Positions 36,043 to 44,920 of a stretch of 64,000 nucleotides of DNA are shown here, piece by piece. Under the pieces are notes generated by a model. It saw only the letters and a program-made list of their open reading frames with translations, was not told the origin of the DNA and ran no database searches. Source of the DNA: Sphingobium lactosutens DS20. GTDB taxonomy: Bacteria; Pseudomonadota; Alphaproteobacteria; Sphingomonadales; Sphingomonadaceae. A program made the translations under genes and the position numbers. Numbering within the stretch: position 1 is the stretch's first letter; each line of letters begins with the position of its first letter. The stretch is taken from the NCBI RefSeq assembly GCF_000445105.1, contig NZ_ATDP01000101.1:186001-250000 (forward strand), in the 5' to 3' direction.

Positions 36043-36774
36043 CTACGTCACCCAGCCGCCGTCTATCACATGGACCGCGCCGGTAGTAAAAGCTGCCTCA
36101 TCGCTGGCCAGATAAAGAGCGAGCGCGGCGATTTCTTCCGCGCTTCCGAGCCGACCCATTGACTGACGCGACACAAATGCAGCATGGGCCGTGTCATAGT
36201 CGCCCGTGTCGCGCAATCGTTGCTGCAGGGATGGCGTGTCCACTGTACCGGGACAGATGCAATTGCAGCGTATCCCCTGCCCCACAAAGTCGGCGGCAAC
36301 GGACTTGGTCAGGCCGATGACGCCGGCCTTGGTCGCGCCATAGGCAAAGCGATCGGGGATGCCCTTCACCGAACTGGCGATCGATGCCATGTTGACGATG
36401 GCCCCAGCGCCTTTGTCCAGCATGCCGGGTAGAAAGGCCCGGATGGTATGAAACATACCCGTCATGTTAAGTAGAAGGGCAGCGTCCCAGTCCTGATCGG
36501 AACAATCCAGGATGGTGCCCGAATGCACGACGCCAGCGATATTGGCGAGGACATCGATGGCGCCCAAATCCTTCGCCAATGCTTCGACCGCCGGGCGATC
36601 GGTTACGTCGAGCAGCCGCCTATCGCAGCCGTCCAGTCCTGCAAGCGCCGCCAGATCCCGGTCGGTCGCGATGACGGTCGCGCCTTCGCGCACGAAGCGT
36701 TCGGCGGTCGCCCGGCCGATGCCGCGCGCCGCTGCCGTTACCAGTGCGACCTTTCCCGACAGCCGCCCCGTCAC
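36043..36774 (-). CDS. SDR, likely 2-keto-3-deoxy-L-fuconate dehydrogenase
   Basis: A classical SDR of 243 residues. The cofactor motif is TAAARGIG (~13-20), the acidic NAD selector is in VIATDRD, NIAG follows strand 4, the catalytic Ser is in NMASIAS, and YGATK gives Tyr and Lys. It resembles 2-keto-3-deoxy-L-fuconate dehydrogenase, which oxidises the keto-deoxy acid to the 2,4-diketo acid. The start is GTG 36774, overlapping the dehydratase stop (GTGA). It is the last gene of a three-gene operon with a UxaA dehydratase and an aldose dehydrogenase fusion, which supports the assignment. Related pathways for L-rhamnose or D-arabinose remain possible. Confidence 0.78.
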   Translation of the reverse strand: MTGRLSGKVALVTAAARGIGRATAERFVREGATVIATDRDLAALAGLDGCDRRLLDVTDRPAVEALAKDLGAIDVLANIAGVVHSGTILDCSDQDWDAALLLNMTGMFHTIRAFLPGMLDKGAGAIVNMASIASSVKGIPDRFAYGATKAGVIGLTKSVAADFVGQGIRCNCICPGTVDTPSLQQRLRDTGDYDTAHAAFVSRQSMGRLGSAEEIAALALYLASDEAAFTTGAVHVIDGGWVT

Positions 36775-37985
36775 GCCGATATGCCCGAAGAGGCGCGGCC
36801 TGGAAGGCAGTCCGGGCCGATCGGATCGAACGCCTTATAGGTCAGAATAAACTCCCGGTGACCAAGCGATTCCGATACGCTGCGCGCCCCGCCGGCGACC
36901 GCCATCACACGGTCGTAGATTTCCGCCCCGACCTGATCGAGGCTGGCGTCGCCTTCCAATATCCGGCCGGCGTCGATGTCCATGTCCGCGGCAAGACGCC
37001 GGGCTGTGTCGGGGTTGGCGCATATTTTGATGACTGGGGAGATTGCGGAACCGACCACTGAGCCACGACCGGTGGTGAATAAGGTGAGATGGCAGCCACA
37101 GGCGATCAACTCGACGATTTCGGCATTGTCGGAGATGTTGGGAAAGCCAAAGCGCGGCTCTCCGTCGGGCACGACATCGAGCAGATAGAGCCCACCAGCA
37201 GGCGGAACGTCGCCCGGCGTCAAAATCCCATCGATCGGCGAAGATCCCGATTTGGAATAGGCGCCCATCGATTTTTCTTCCTGTGTCGTCAGGCCGCCTT
37301 CCGCATTGCCCGGCGCAAAGCTGCCAAAGCCCATGATGCTGTAGTAACGCTCCGCCTTTCGCACACAGGCTTTAATCGCCGTCGCGAGCGCAGGTGTCAC
37401 CGCCCGGCTGGCCATGATCGTTTCGCATCCAACCAACTCGCCCGTTTCCTCAAAGATACAGGCAGCGCCTTGTGCCACCAGCCGATCGAAGGCACGGCCG
37501 ACTGCCGGATTGGCGGTGATGCCGCTCGTGCCGTCAGACCCGCCGCAAATAGTGCCGACAACCAGCTCATCGACCATCATGGGCACGCGGACGTCATCTG
37601 CGATTTGCGCGCGTGCGCGTTCCACGGCCTGAATCCCCGCGGTGATTGTTGCCGCCGTGCCACCGGTTTCCTGTATCACTAGCAATTCGGCGGGCCGGCC
37701 GCTGGCAAGGGCGGCGGCCACCAACCTTTCCCGATTGAAGCTTTCGCATCCCAGCGACACGATCACCATCCCGCCGACATTGGGATGGGTGGCGATCGCT
37801 TCCATCACCTTGGCGGCATAGGCGTTGGGATAACAGCCCGGAAAGCCGATCAGGTGGACGTCGGGATCATCAATCCTGTCGACGATCCGCCGCGCGACAT
37901 GGTGGGCGCATTCAACCAGATAGGCGACCGCGACGATATTCCGAATGCCCTTGCGCCCGTCCTGCCGCAGCCAGCCGTGGATCAT
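36771..37985 (-). CDS. UxaA-family sugar-acid dehydratase, catalytic C-terminal part
   Basis: A 404-residue protein matching the large C-terminal part of the UxaA/GarD dehydratases (altronate, galactarate), which remove water from a sugar acid with a divalent metal. Visible motifs are FPGCYPNAYAAKVMEA, GMVIVSLGCESF, QETGGT, CGGSDGTSGITANPA and TTGRGSVVGSAISPVIKICANP. The N-terminal SAF domain normally present is absent and is found instead as the tail of the neighbouring aldo-keto reductase. The start is ATG 37985, overlapping that gene by ATGA. By context the substrate is probably L-fuconate or a similar deoxy- or pentonic acid. Confidence 0.85.
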   Translation of the reverse strand: MIHGWLRQDGRKGIRNIVAVAYLVECAHHVARRIVDRIDDPDVHLIGFPGCYPNAYAAKVMEAIATHPNVGGMVIVSLGCESFNRERLVAAALASGRPAELLVIQETGGTAATITAGIQAVERARAQIADDVRVPMMVDELVVGTICGGSDGTSGITANPAVGRAFDRLVAQGAACIFEETGELVGCETIMASRAVTPALATAIKACVRKAERYYSIMGFGSFAPGNAEGGLTTQEEKSMGAYSKSGSSPIDGILTPGDVPPAGGLYLLDVVPDGEPRFGFPNISDNAEIVELIACGCHLTLFTTGRGSVVGSAISPVIKICANPDTARRLAADMDIDAGRILEGDASLDQVGAEIYDRVMAVAGGARSVSESLGHREFILTYKAFDPIGPDCLPGRASSGISA

Positions 37986-39262
37986 GGCTGCATGTCCCGA
38001 CCTGCGCGGCTGTGGGTGCTTATATAATCGCTTTTCATATTGTGCATGTGGACCCAATCCCCCGCCGCGGCCTCGATGGTCATCGAGCCGATCGGCGCGC
38101 CATATTTGATGACCTTGTCGCCAGCGGCCAATGCATGTCGGGCGATCTTGTGACCAATTGCAATGCCCTCGCGCGCCGGAATGCTCCCGCCTGACGCCGC
38201 CACTATATCGCCGGCCTGGATCGCGCGAACGCAAATGAGCACATTGTCGTCGGGATGCAGCAGCAGCAATCGCGCATCGGCCTGGAGCGAAACCGCAGGG
38301 ACCGTATCCATCATCGCATCCAGCGCATGCCACAGCGCATCCGGGATAGACGCGCCAAAACGGTCTATCGTGTCGGCGACCTGGCTGATCCCCACCAGCC
38401 CCGGTATGACGCAGGCGACTTGTGGATGGCGAAGCGGAAATTGCAGGGCAGCAGCCGGCAACGATACGCCAAATCGCGCGCAGACATCAGCAAGCTTGCG
38501 AGCGCGTCGCAGCACCGCTTCATCCGCCTTGGCATAATCGAACCTTGCCGACATGGTCAGGTCCTGCGCCAGGATGCCGCTGTTATAGGGCCCACCGACG
38601 ATCAGCCGAACGCCCTTCTCGGCGCAACGATCCAGCAGGCGAACCGCGCTGCGGTCCAGCAAACTATAGCGCCCGGCCAGCAAGATTACGTCCAGTTCGA
38701 CATGGTCGAGCACCGTATCGCAGATGGCGACTTCGTTGACGCCGATGCCGATGGCCCGTACCGCGCCGCTGTCGCGCAGGTCGCGCATGGCGCGGTAGCC
38801 GCTATCAAGGAAACGGCGTAGATGCATGGCATGGGCGTCGCCATGCGTCAGCTGCCCCAGATCATGGGCCAGTAACAGGTCGATATGGTCGCGCCGCAGC
38901 CGCCGGCAGCTATCCGCGAAAGACGCATGGATGGCATCGGCGCCATAGTCGAAAACGGGCTGAAACGGGTCGGCATCGACAAACCCATGCCGCTCCCCCC
39001 GCGCTTGCGTCGGCACCAGGATCCGCCCGACCTTGGTGGATATCAGCGCACCCGCCGCCGGGTCCCGATCCGCCAGCATGGCGCCCAGCCGACGCTCCGC
39101 TAGTCCAAAACCATAATGGGGCGCGCAGTCATAATAGCGGAACCCCGCGTCCCACGCCGCGTCGAGGGTCGCGCGGGCTTCTGCATCGGAAACGCGCCGA
39201 TACAAATTGCCGATGGGCGCTGTGCCCATGCCAAGCCGGGGCAGAGCAGGCGCTCCGATCAC
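37982..39262 (-). CDS. fusion: aldo-keto reductase (aldose/L-fucose dehydrogenase-like) + UxaA N-terminal SAF domain
   Basis: A 426-residue two-domain protein. Residues ~1-305 form an aldo-keto reductase with the catalytic tetrad visible: Asp in FRYYDCAP, Tyr in HYGFG, Lys in STKVGRI and His in LLLAHDLG. This resembles D-threo-aldose 1-dehydrogenase / L-fucose dehydrogenase. Residues ~325-426 are a SAF domain like the small part of altronate dehydratase (HPDDNVLICVRAI, IGHKIARHALAAGDKVIKYG, GDWVHMHNMKSDY). The start is GTG 39262, with a weak ribosome site. The SAF part likely docks on the separate dehydratase next door, so oxidation and dehydration could be held in one complex. Confidence 0.82.
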   Translation of the reverse strand: MIGAPALPRLGMGTAPIGNLYRRVSDAEARATLDAAWDAGFRYYDCAPHYGFGLAERRLGAMLADRDPAAGALISTKVGRILVPTQARGERHGFVDADPFQPVFDYGADAIHASFADSCRRLRRDHIDLLLAHDLGQLTHGDAHAMHLRRFLDSGYRAMRDLRDSGAVRAIGIGVNEVAICDTVLDHVELDVILLAGRYSLLDRSAVRLLDRCAEKGVRLIVGGPYNSGILAQDLTMSARFDYAKADEAVLRRARKLADVCARFGVSLPAAALQFPLRHPQVACVIPGLVGISQVADTIDRFGASIPDALWHALDAMMDTVPAVSLQADARLLLLHPDDNVLICVRAIQAGDIVAASGGSIPAREGIAIGHKIARHALAAGDKVIKYGAPIGSMTIEAAAGDWVHMHNMKSDYISTHSRAGRDMQP

Positions 39263-39415
39263 CGCAGGAGCCTAAGACTGAAGCCTAAGATCACGGCACC
39301 CAAAGCTCCTCAAGCCACGCCGTGCGAAGTTGGCTCGCGACGGACGGCGGCGGAATGAGCGCGGCGATGCTATTGCACGCGCCCATTCCCCAAGCAGATC
39401 GATGGCTGAACCGAG

Positions 39416-42118
39416 TCAATAGGTGATCCTGGCAGTCAAGCTGATACGGCGGTCGTTGACCACCACATCGCGAGGACGGGTATCGATGCCGAAATAGGTC
39501 GACCGGCGCGCATTGGCCAAGTTGACGCCATCCACCGTGAGAGCGAACTCCGGCGTGACATTATAGGTTATAGACGCATCAAGCTGACCGAAGGGTTTGT
39601 TGAAGATCGGCAGATTGCCAGTCCCGTTCCCCGCCGTAGTCACGACATATTTGCTGCGCCAATTATAGGCTACGCGCGCGGATACTCCGCCCAGTTCGTA
39701 TATCCCGACGAGGTTATAATTATATTTCGACAGCAGTTCGAGCGGGACATTGGTGACGGGACCGGCCGTCGCCGGAGACGGCGCTTTCGAATCGACATAG
39801 GTGAAATTGGCCTGCATGCCCAAGCCGCTTAAAGGCCCAGGCAGGAAGTCGAAAAATTGCTGATAGGCCAATTCAACGCCCTTCACCTTGCCTGTCGCGA
39901 CATTGTTGTAGGACGTTACTTCATAATCATAGCTGTTGCCGTTGTCGAAGGTGACTGTGCGCGTCGACACCGCGGTCTGGATGTAATTTTTGATGCGCTT
40001 GTAGAAAGCCGCTGCCGTCAGGGAGCCGGTGCGTGAGAAATACCATTCCAGCGACACATCGAGATTGTCGGATTTCATCGGCTTGAGATTGGGATTGCCG
40101 CCCGAAGCTGTGTGCACCTGATCCTGCTGAGCGCTTCCCGGCTCGGTCAGTGTCAGGCTGGGGTTAAGCTGGGTGAAGCTGGGCCGCGCGATATTCTTGG
40201 CCGCCGCGAAGCGCAGTTGAAGATCGTCGGCCAGATGAACGCGAAGATTGAGGCTTGGCAAAACCGAGGTATAGCTTTGCGACACCGCAATCGGGTTGAA
40301 GACCGTAGGACCAGTGGTTTCCGTGCCGTCGTCACCTATGATGATCGGCGTCTGCTGATAATAGCCCGACACGTCCAGATTGGTGCGCACCACGCGAACG
40401 CCGACATTGCCGTCGACCGGATCGGTCTTGAAGAAGGCGGTCGCATAGCCGGCATAGCTTTTCTGCCGCTGTTGGTTGGTGCCACTCTGCACATAGGCCG
40501 GCGGGCCGTCTATCCCGAGCACATCTAGCGTCTGCTGATAATTTTGGATGATTCCGCGCTGGAAGGCGATGATGTCCCCAAACAAGTCAGCGTCGCCGCG
40601 AAAAAAGTCATCCAGATTGACTGTTTCGAGTTGCGTGGGGATGCTCGACAGGCCGGTGTAGCGATAGCCGGTGTCGATCGTCTTGTTGCGTCGGTCGCCA
40701 TAACGCACGCCCGCCTTGATCGAAGACAAAATGCCCCCGTCGAAGCGATATTCCGCATCGAGCCTGCCCACCTTGTCCGACGCCTTGGACTCATTGAGAT
40801 TGTCGAGATAAAAGGCGCTATTATAGGTAGCGACGTTCGCCAGCCCGTTGGATGCGGTGATATTCACGACTGGCACCGAACCGGAAATATCCTGGTAGAG
40901 CGTATCGGCGGTGCCATTCAAACCAAATATGGAGCGGAGATTGCGCGTCGTCGCGTCCACATATTGGCCATCCGCCCGGACCGTCAGATTGGCAGTCGGC
41001 TCCCATTTCAGATTCAGCGAATAATCGGTGGTTTTCGACCGACGGGTTTGCGCGCTGGTATTGTCGCCGATCGGCAGGTCTATGAAGGTGCCACTCTGGA
41101 AATCGCCATTATCGGCGTAGCTGAAGGGTGCGCCCGGTTGCGGAATGATGGCGCTGGTCGATGTGTAGGCGAAGAAGCTGTAGTCGTCCAAACGGAACTT
41201 GTAATCCGAACGGAAAACCTCGGCCGTCAATTCCAGCGTATCGCTGGGTCGCCATTGCACCGCGAAGTCCATACCAAGTCTCCGCCGATCGCCGAATACC
41301 TGGCCGATACCCGTGCCATGAGGCAGGGTTGTCGCCTGACCCGTACGCCCAAGCGTCGCCAGCACGGCGGCGTCCGATTCATTGCTTGGATCAAGCGTAT
41401 AAAATGGTTCGGTGGAAATTGTATCCTGGCGGAATGCAGTCTTCTGATAGGACATGCTGGCAAGGACGCCGATTTCACCAATGCCCGTGTCCCAGCGGTC
41501 GCTCAACAGCAGCGAGGCGGAGGGCTTGAACTTGTCGACAAGATCGAAATGACTCTGGGTCAGCGTTGCCGCGGCCTTGAACCCATCGAAGTCGAACGGC
41601 TTGCGGGTGCGAAAATTGATCGTGCCGGACAACTGATCTTCGATCTGATCGGCCGAGGGATTTTTATAGACGTCTATTCCAGCCAGCAGTTCGGAGGGAA
41701 TATCCTCCAGGCTGAGCTGGTTGGCACCGCTGGCGGTGAAGATGTCGCGGCCATTGAGTTCAGTACGCACCTGCGTCAAGCCGCGGATCGCAACCGAACT
41801 GCCCTCGCCATATTGCCGCTGGACCTGGATGCCGGGAATACGCTGCAGTGCCTCTGCGACGTTGCGATCGGGCAGCTTGCCGATGTCTTCGGCCACGATG
41901 GAATCGACGATCACGTCGGAATTGCGTTTGATGGACTGGGCGCTCGACAAACTGGCGCGCACCCCGGTGACGACGATCGCGTTGCCTTCTTCGGCAGTGG
42001 CTTCCTGCGGCATGGACGCCGCATCTTGCGCCGACGCCTGACCGGCGATCGTCAGGGTGGCAATCGAAATGCCAGCCAATAATGCCGCGCGACGCGGCGC
42101 ATATTTCATGTAGGACAT
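39416..42118 (-). CDS. TonB-dependent receptor, carbohydrate type
   Basis: A 900-residue receptor of the Xanthomonas/Caulobacter carbohydrate-uptake branch. The signal peptide ends at AGQASAQD near residue 31. The typical plug has AIVVTGVRASLSSAQSIKRNSDVIVDSI and EDIGKLPDRNVAEALQRIPGIQ. It ends in DRRISLTARITY. The start is ATG 42118, right after GGAAGGGG; ATG 42109 is an alternative. It diverges from the IclR-led operon of glycosidases and esterases and is followed by the sugar-acid operon. It is therefore the likely importer of the released oligosaccharide. Confidence 0.92.
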   Translation of the reverse strand: MSYMKYAPRRAALLAGISIATLTIAGQASAQDAASMPQEATAEEGNAIVVTGVRASLSSAQSIKRNSDVIVDSIVAEDIGKLPDRNVAEALQRIPGIQVQRQYGEGSSVAIRGLTQVRTELNGRDIFTASGANQLSLEDIPSELLAGIDVYKNPSADQIEDQLSGTINFRTRKPFDFDGFKAAATLTQSHFDLVDKFKPSASLLLSDRWDTGIGEIGVLASMSYQKTAFRQDTISTEPFYTLDPSNESDAAVLATLGRTGQATTLPHGTGIGQVFGDRRRLGMDFAVQWRPSDTLELTAEVFRSDYKFRLDDYSFFAYTSTSAIIPQPGAPFSYADNGDFQSGTFIDLPIGDNTSAQTRRSKTTDYSLNLKWEPTANLTVRADGQYVDATTRNLRSIFGLNGTADTLYQDISGSVPVVNITASNGLANVATYNSAFYLDNLNESKASDKVGRLDAEYRFDGGILSSIKAGVRYGDRRNKTIDTGYRYTGLSSIPTQLETVNLDDFFRGDADLFGDIIAFQRGIIQNYQQTLDVLGIDGPPAYVQSGTNQQRQKSYAGYATAFFKTDPVDGNVGVRVVRTNLDVSGYYQQTPIIIGDDGTETTGPTVFNPIAVSQSYTSVLPSLNLRVHLADDLQLRFAAAKNIARPSFTQLNPSLTLTEPGSAQQDQVHTASGGNPNLKPMKSDNLDVSLEWYFSRTGSLTAAAFYKRIKNYIQTAVSTRTVTFDNGNSYDYEVTSYNNVATGKVKGVELAYQQFFDFLPGPLSGLGMQANFTYVDSKAPSPATAGPVTNVPLELLSKYNYNLVGIYELGGVSARVAYNWRSKYVVTTAGNGTGNLPIFNKPFGQLDASITYNVTPEFALTVDGVNLANARRSTYFGIDTRPRDVVVNDRRISLTARITY

Positions 42119-42232
42119 GGAACCCCTTCCTCTCCCGTGCCTGATCCATCAGGCCTTCATTGAGTCGCGCCGCATATAAGGGCGAAACCAATCATTGCTT
42201 TCGTCACCGCAGCGCATGAGAGCGCTAACAAC

Positions 42233-42289
42233 TTGACACTCTCATACCGCGACAATATGAATTATGAAATATAAAAATTGATTTTATAT
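42233..42289 (+). promoter_or_regulatory. promoter and AT-rich dyad upstream of IclR operon
   Basis: TTGACA (42233-42238) and TATGAA (42256-42261) are 17 bases apart, a good sigma-70 pair reading toward iclR. Just downstream, ATATAAAA (42269-42276) and TTTTATAT (42282-42289) form a perfect inverted repeat with a five-base spacer. This suits an IclR operator placed to block the promoter. Confidence 0.6.
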
Positions 42290-42351
42290 CTGCGTTTGGC
42301 ATAGCGCGTTGCTGCGGCGGCCGGCAGCCTGTCGAGCTGGAGGGGAGAAAT

Positions 42352-43137
42352 ATGACAGGAAAAGCGCGCTATCAGGCCCCGGCGTTGAAAAAAGGGCTGG
42401 AGATCATCGAGCTTCTCGCCGCTGCCCCTAAGCCGCTGATCATGTCCGACATTTCAACAGCGCTGGGACGATCCGTCAGCGAGATTTTTCGAATGCTCCA
42501 GGTGCTGGAAGAGCATGGCTATATTGCGCGCGCCGAAGATGGCTATCGCCTTACTAATCGTCTGTTCGCCTTGGGCATGAGCCAGCCTCCTATTCGGGAT
42601 CTGGCCTCAACGGCGCTGCCCGTCATGCAGGAGCTGGCGCGGACATCGGGGCAAAGCTGTCACCTTGCGGTTGCATCCGGCGCTGAGATGGTCGTCATCA
42701 TCGCGATCGAGGCGCCTGGCCTATCGGGGTTTGCCGTGCGGGTTGGCTATCGCCGGCCGCTCAACCGGTCCAACTCAGGACGTATTCTGCTGGCCTTTCA
42801 GTCGCCCCAGTCCCGCGCAGCGATGCTGAAGGCGGTAGAAGCGGCCGATGGGACTTTTGATACGCAAGCCCTGATCGAGCAGCTCGACGCCACCGTCGCC
42901 GCAGGGGGCGCCAATGCACCAAGTCCATTGCTCACCGGCATCATTGACCTCTCCGCGCCCATTCTGGTTGGCAATGTCGCCCGCGCCGCCCTCACCATCC
43001 CCTATGCCGACGGCCCGGCCAATGACGCAACGCTAGAGGAATGCAGCGCGCTGGTACGCGAAGCGGCGCAGGTCATCGGTGCTGCCCTGTCACCGATCGT
43101 GGCGACCCCATCGCCCCGACAGGAGAAAGACATATGA
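42352..43137 (+). CDS. IclR-family transcriptional regulator
   Basis: A 261-residue IclR protein. The N-terminal winged helix is PALKKGLEIIELLAAAPKPLIMSDISTALGRSVSEIFRMLQVLEEHG. The effector domain from residue ~80 has the usual GQSCHLAVASGAEMVVI and SNSGRILLAF segments. The start is ATG 42352, after GGAGGGGAG. IclR regulators often repress sugar or aromatic catabolism and release DNA on binding a pathway metabolite. It is the first gene of the operon with the esterase, SGNH hydrolase and three glycosidases, and also faces the divergent TBDR. A sugar-acid inducer is plausible. Confidence 0.9.
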   Translation: MTGKARYQAPALKKGLEIIELLAAAPKPLIMSDISTALGRSVSEIFRMLQVLEEHGYIARAEDGYRLTNRLFALGMSQPPIRDLASTALPVMQELARTSGQSCHLAVASGAEMVVIIAIEAPGLSGFAVRVGYRRPLNRSNSGRILLAFQSPQSRAAMLKAVEAADGTFDTQALIEQLDATVAAGGANAPSPLLTGIIDLSAPILVGNVARAALTIPYADGPANDATLEECSALVREAAQVIGAALSPIVATPSPRQEKDI

Positions 43138-44102
43138 AGCAACTCAACCGCCGGTCCGCCATCATGGGGGCGGCAGGTCTGGCTACGCTATCAGCGGCCG
43201 CGCGTGCTGAGATCAAGCCGCAGGACGAAATGCTCGAACTGTGGCCGGGGCCTCCCCCCGGAGACACTGGCACGCGTATAATTCGCAAGGCGGAGGATCA
43301 GTCCAAGGACCCTACGCATCCCGACCGTTTCATAACCGGCATCGCACGGCCGGTTATGATCGTGCGCCGCCCCGCCAGGCCCAATGGCGCTGCCATGCTG
43401 GTCATGCCAGGCGGCGGATATGGCTTTTTGTCCTATGACAATGAAGGCGCAAGCCAAGCCGACTGGCTGAACGCGATTGGCATCACCGCCTTCATCCTGC
43501 TCTATCGTTTGCCGGGTGAAGGCTGGTCCGGACGCGAGGATGTTCCCTTGCAGGACGCGCAAAGGGCAATGCGCGTGATACGGGCGCGCGCTGTCGCGTT
43601 CGGCGTAGACAAAGATCGGATCGGAATTTTGGGTTTCTCCGCTGGCGGCCACTTGGCAGGCTCCCTCGCCACCCGTCACTCCGAACCCGTCTATGCCCCC
43701 GTGGATGCTGCCGATCGCCAACCTGCCCGGCCCGATATCGCGGGCCTTATCTATCCCGTCGTCAGCCTGGACGCTGCCTTCACCCATGGCGGATCGCGGG
43801 ACAATCTGCTTGGTCCAGACGCATCGGAAATGGCCAGAAGGAGACGATCCGTCGAGCGACGGGTCGGCGCGAGCACACCGCCGCTGTTTCTGGTTCATGC
43901 CTGCGACGATGGACTGGTGCCCCCGGCAAACAGCATTGCCCTGTTTCAAGCCATGGAGGCCGCCAAGCGTCCGGTAGCGCTTCACATCTTCCAGGATGGC
44001 GGGCATGGTTTTGGCGTACGCCTGCCCAAGGAGAAGCAGGCAGCGGCCTGGCCGGCGCTGTTCGCCACATTCATGACTAGCCAGGGGACGCTCCAACGAT
44101 GA
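43134..44102 (+). CDS. exported alpha/beta hydrolase (acetyl-esterase-like)
   Basis: A 322-residue esterase. It starts with a twin-arginine-type signal (LNRRSAIMGAAGLATLSAAARA). The nucleophile Ser is in GFSAGG near residue 170, the acid in ACDDGLVPP, and the catalytic His in DGGHGFG near 295. MPGGGYGF supplies the oxyanion region. It resembles BD-FAE/acetylxylan-esterase-like proteins found in glycan loci. The start is ATG 43134, overlapping iclR (ATGA) with AGGAGAA upstream. It probably removes acetyl groups from imported oligosaccharides in the periplasm. Confidence 0.85.
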   Translation: MKQLNRRSAIMGAAGLATLSAAARAEIKPQDEMLELWPGPPPGDTGTRIIRKAEDQSKDPTHPDRFITGIARPVMIVRRPARPNGAAMLVMPGGGYGFLSYDNEGASQADWLNAIGITAFILLYRLPGEGWSGREDVPLQDAQRAMRVIRARAVAFGVDKDRIGILGFSAGGHLAGSLATRHSEPVYAPVDAADRQPARPDIAGLIYPVVSLDAAFTHGGSRDNLLGPDASEMARRRRSVERRVGASTPPLFLVHACDDGLVPPANSIALFQAMEAAKRPVALHIFQDGGHGFGVRLPKEKQAAAWPALFATFMTSQGTLQR

Positions 44103-44920
44103 CCCGTCTGCCCGATCTTCGACATGCCCTAGCATTGGTCTTGCTCAGCTGTTGCATAATGATGAGCGCGCCGTCCGATGCTGAAACGAAGGTGCCCGGT
44201 GATCCTCATGCCAGCGATCCCGTCGGGATCGTTGTTGATCCCTGCCCTGTTCACCCCAAACCCTCGGACAAGGCCGGATGGTCAATGTGGAACCTGCATA
44301 TGCTGACCCGCGATTTTGGCCAGCATTGCCGCTACGCCGCTGAGAATCGGTCGATTGCCGGGAAACCCGTCCGGGTCGTCTTCATGGGCGATTCCATCAC
44401 TGACAACTGGATCAACGAAGATCCGTCCATGTTCACCAATGGACTTGTCGATCGGGGAATCAGCGGCCAGACGACCGCGCAGATGCTGGTCCGGTTTCGC
44501 GACGACGTAATCGCGCTAAAGCCGCAGGCGGTGCATATCATGGCGATGACCAACGACATTGCCGGCAATACCGGCGCCGCGACGATGGAAACGGTGCTCG
44601 GGCATGTCCAGTCCATGGCCGAACTGGCCCGCGTCCACGGCATCAAGGTCATCATCGCTTCCGTCCCGCCGGCCGCCGCATTTCCCTGGAGCCCGGACAT
44701 GAAGCCCGCAGCGCAGATCGCCCAGATCAATCGCTGGCTGGCCGATTATGCGCGTGCCAACCGGTTCACCTTCGTTGACTATCACAGCGCGATGGCGCAG
44801 CCCGACGGCGCGATGAAGCCTGGCCTGTCGAGCGACGGCGTCCATCCGACGAAGGCAGGCTATGCCATCATGCGACCGCTGGCTCTGGCCGCCATCGCCA
44901 GCGCGTTGAAAGGGAAGTGA
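44099..44920 (+). CDS. exported SGNH/GDSL hydrolase (acetylesterase-like)
   Basis: A 273-residue protein with an N-terminal hydrophobic signal (LALVLLSCCIMMSAPSDA). The SGNH blocks are clear: FMGDSITDNW with the nucleophile Ser (~95), RGISGQTT with Gly, AMTNDIAG with Asn, and SSDGVHPTKAGY with Asp and His near 250. The start ATG overlaps the esterase stop, and its own stop overlaps the fucosidase start (GTGA). A second esterase in the operon suggests a substrate carrying acetyl groups on more than one sugar. Confidence 0.87.
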   Translation: MTRLPDLRHALALVLLSCCIMMSAPSDAETKVPGDPHASDPVGIVVDPCPVHPKPSDKAGWSMWNLHMLTRDFGQHCRYAAENRSIAGKPVRVVFMGDSITDNWINEDPSMFTNGLVDRGISGQTTAQMLVRFRDDVIALKPQAVHIMAMTNDIAGNTGAATMETVLGHVQSMAELARVHGIKVIIASVPPAAAFPWSPDMKPAAQIAQINRWLADYARANRFTFVDYHSAMAQPDGAMKPGLSSDGVHPTKAGYAIMRPLALAAIASALKGK

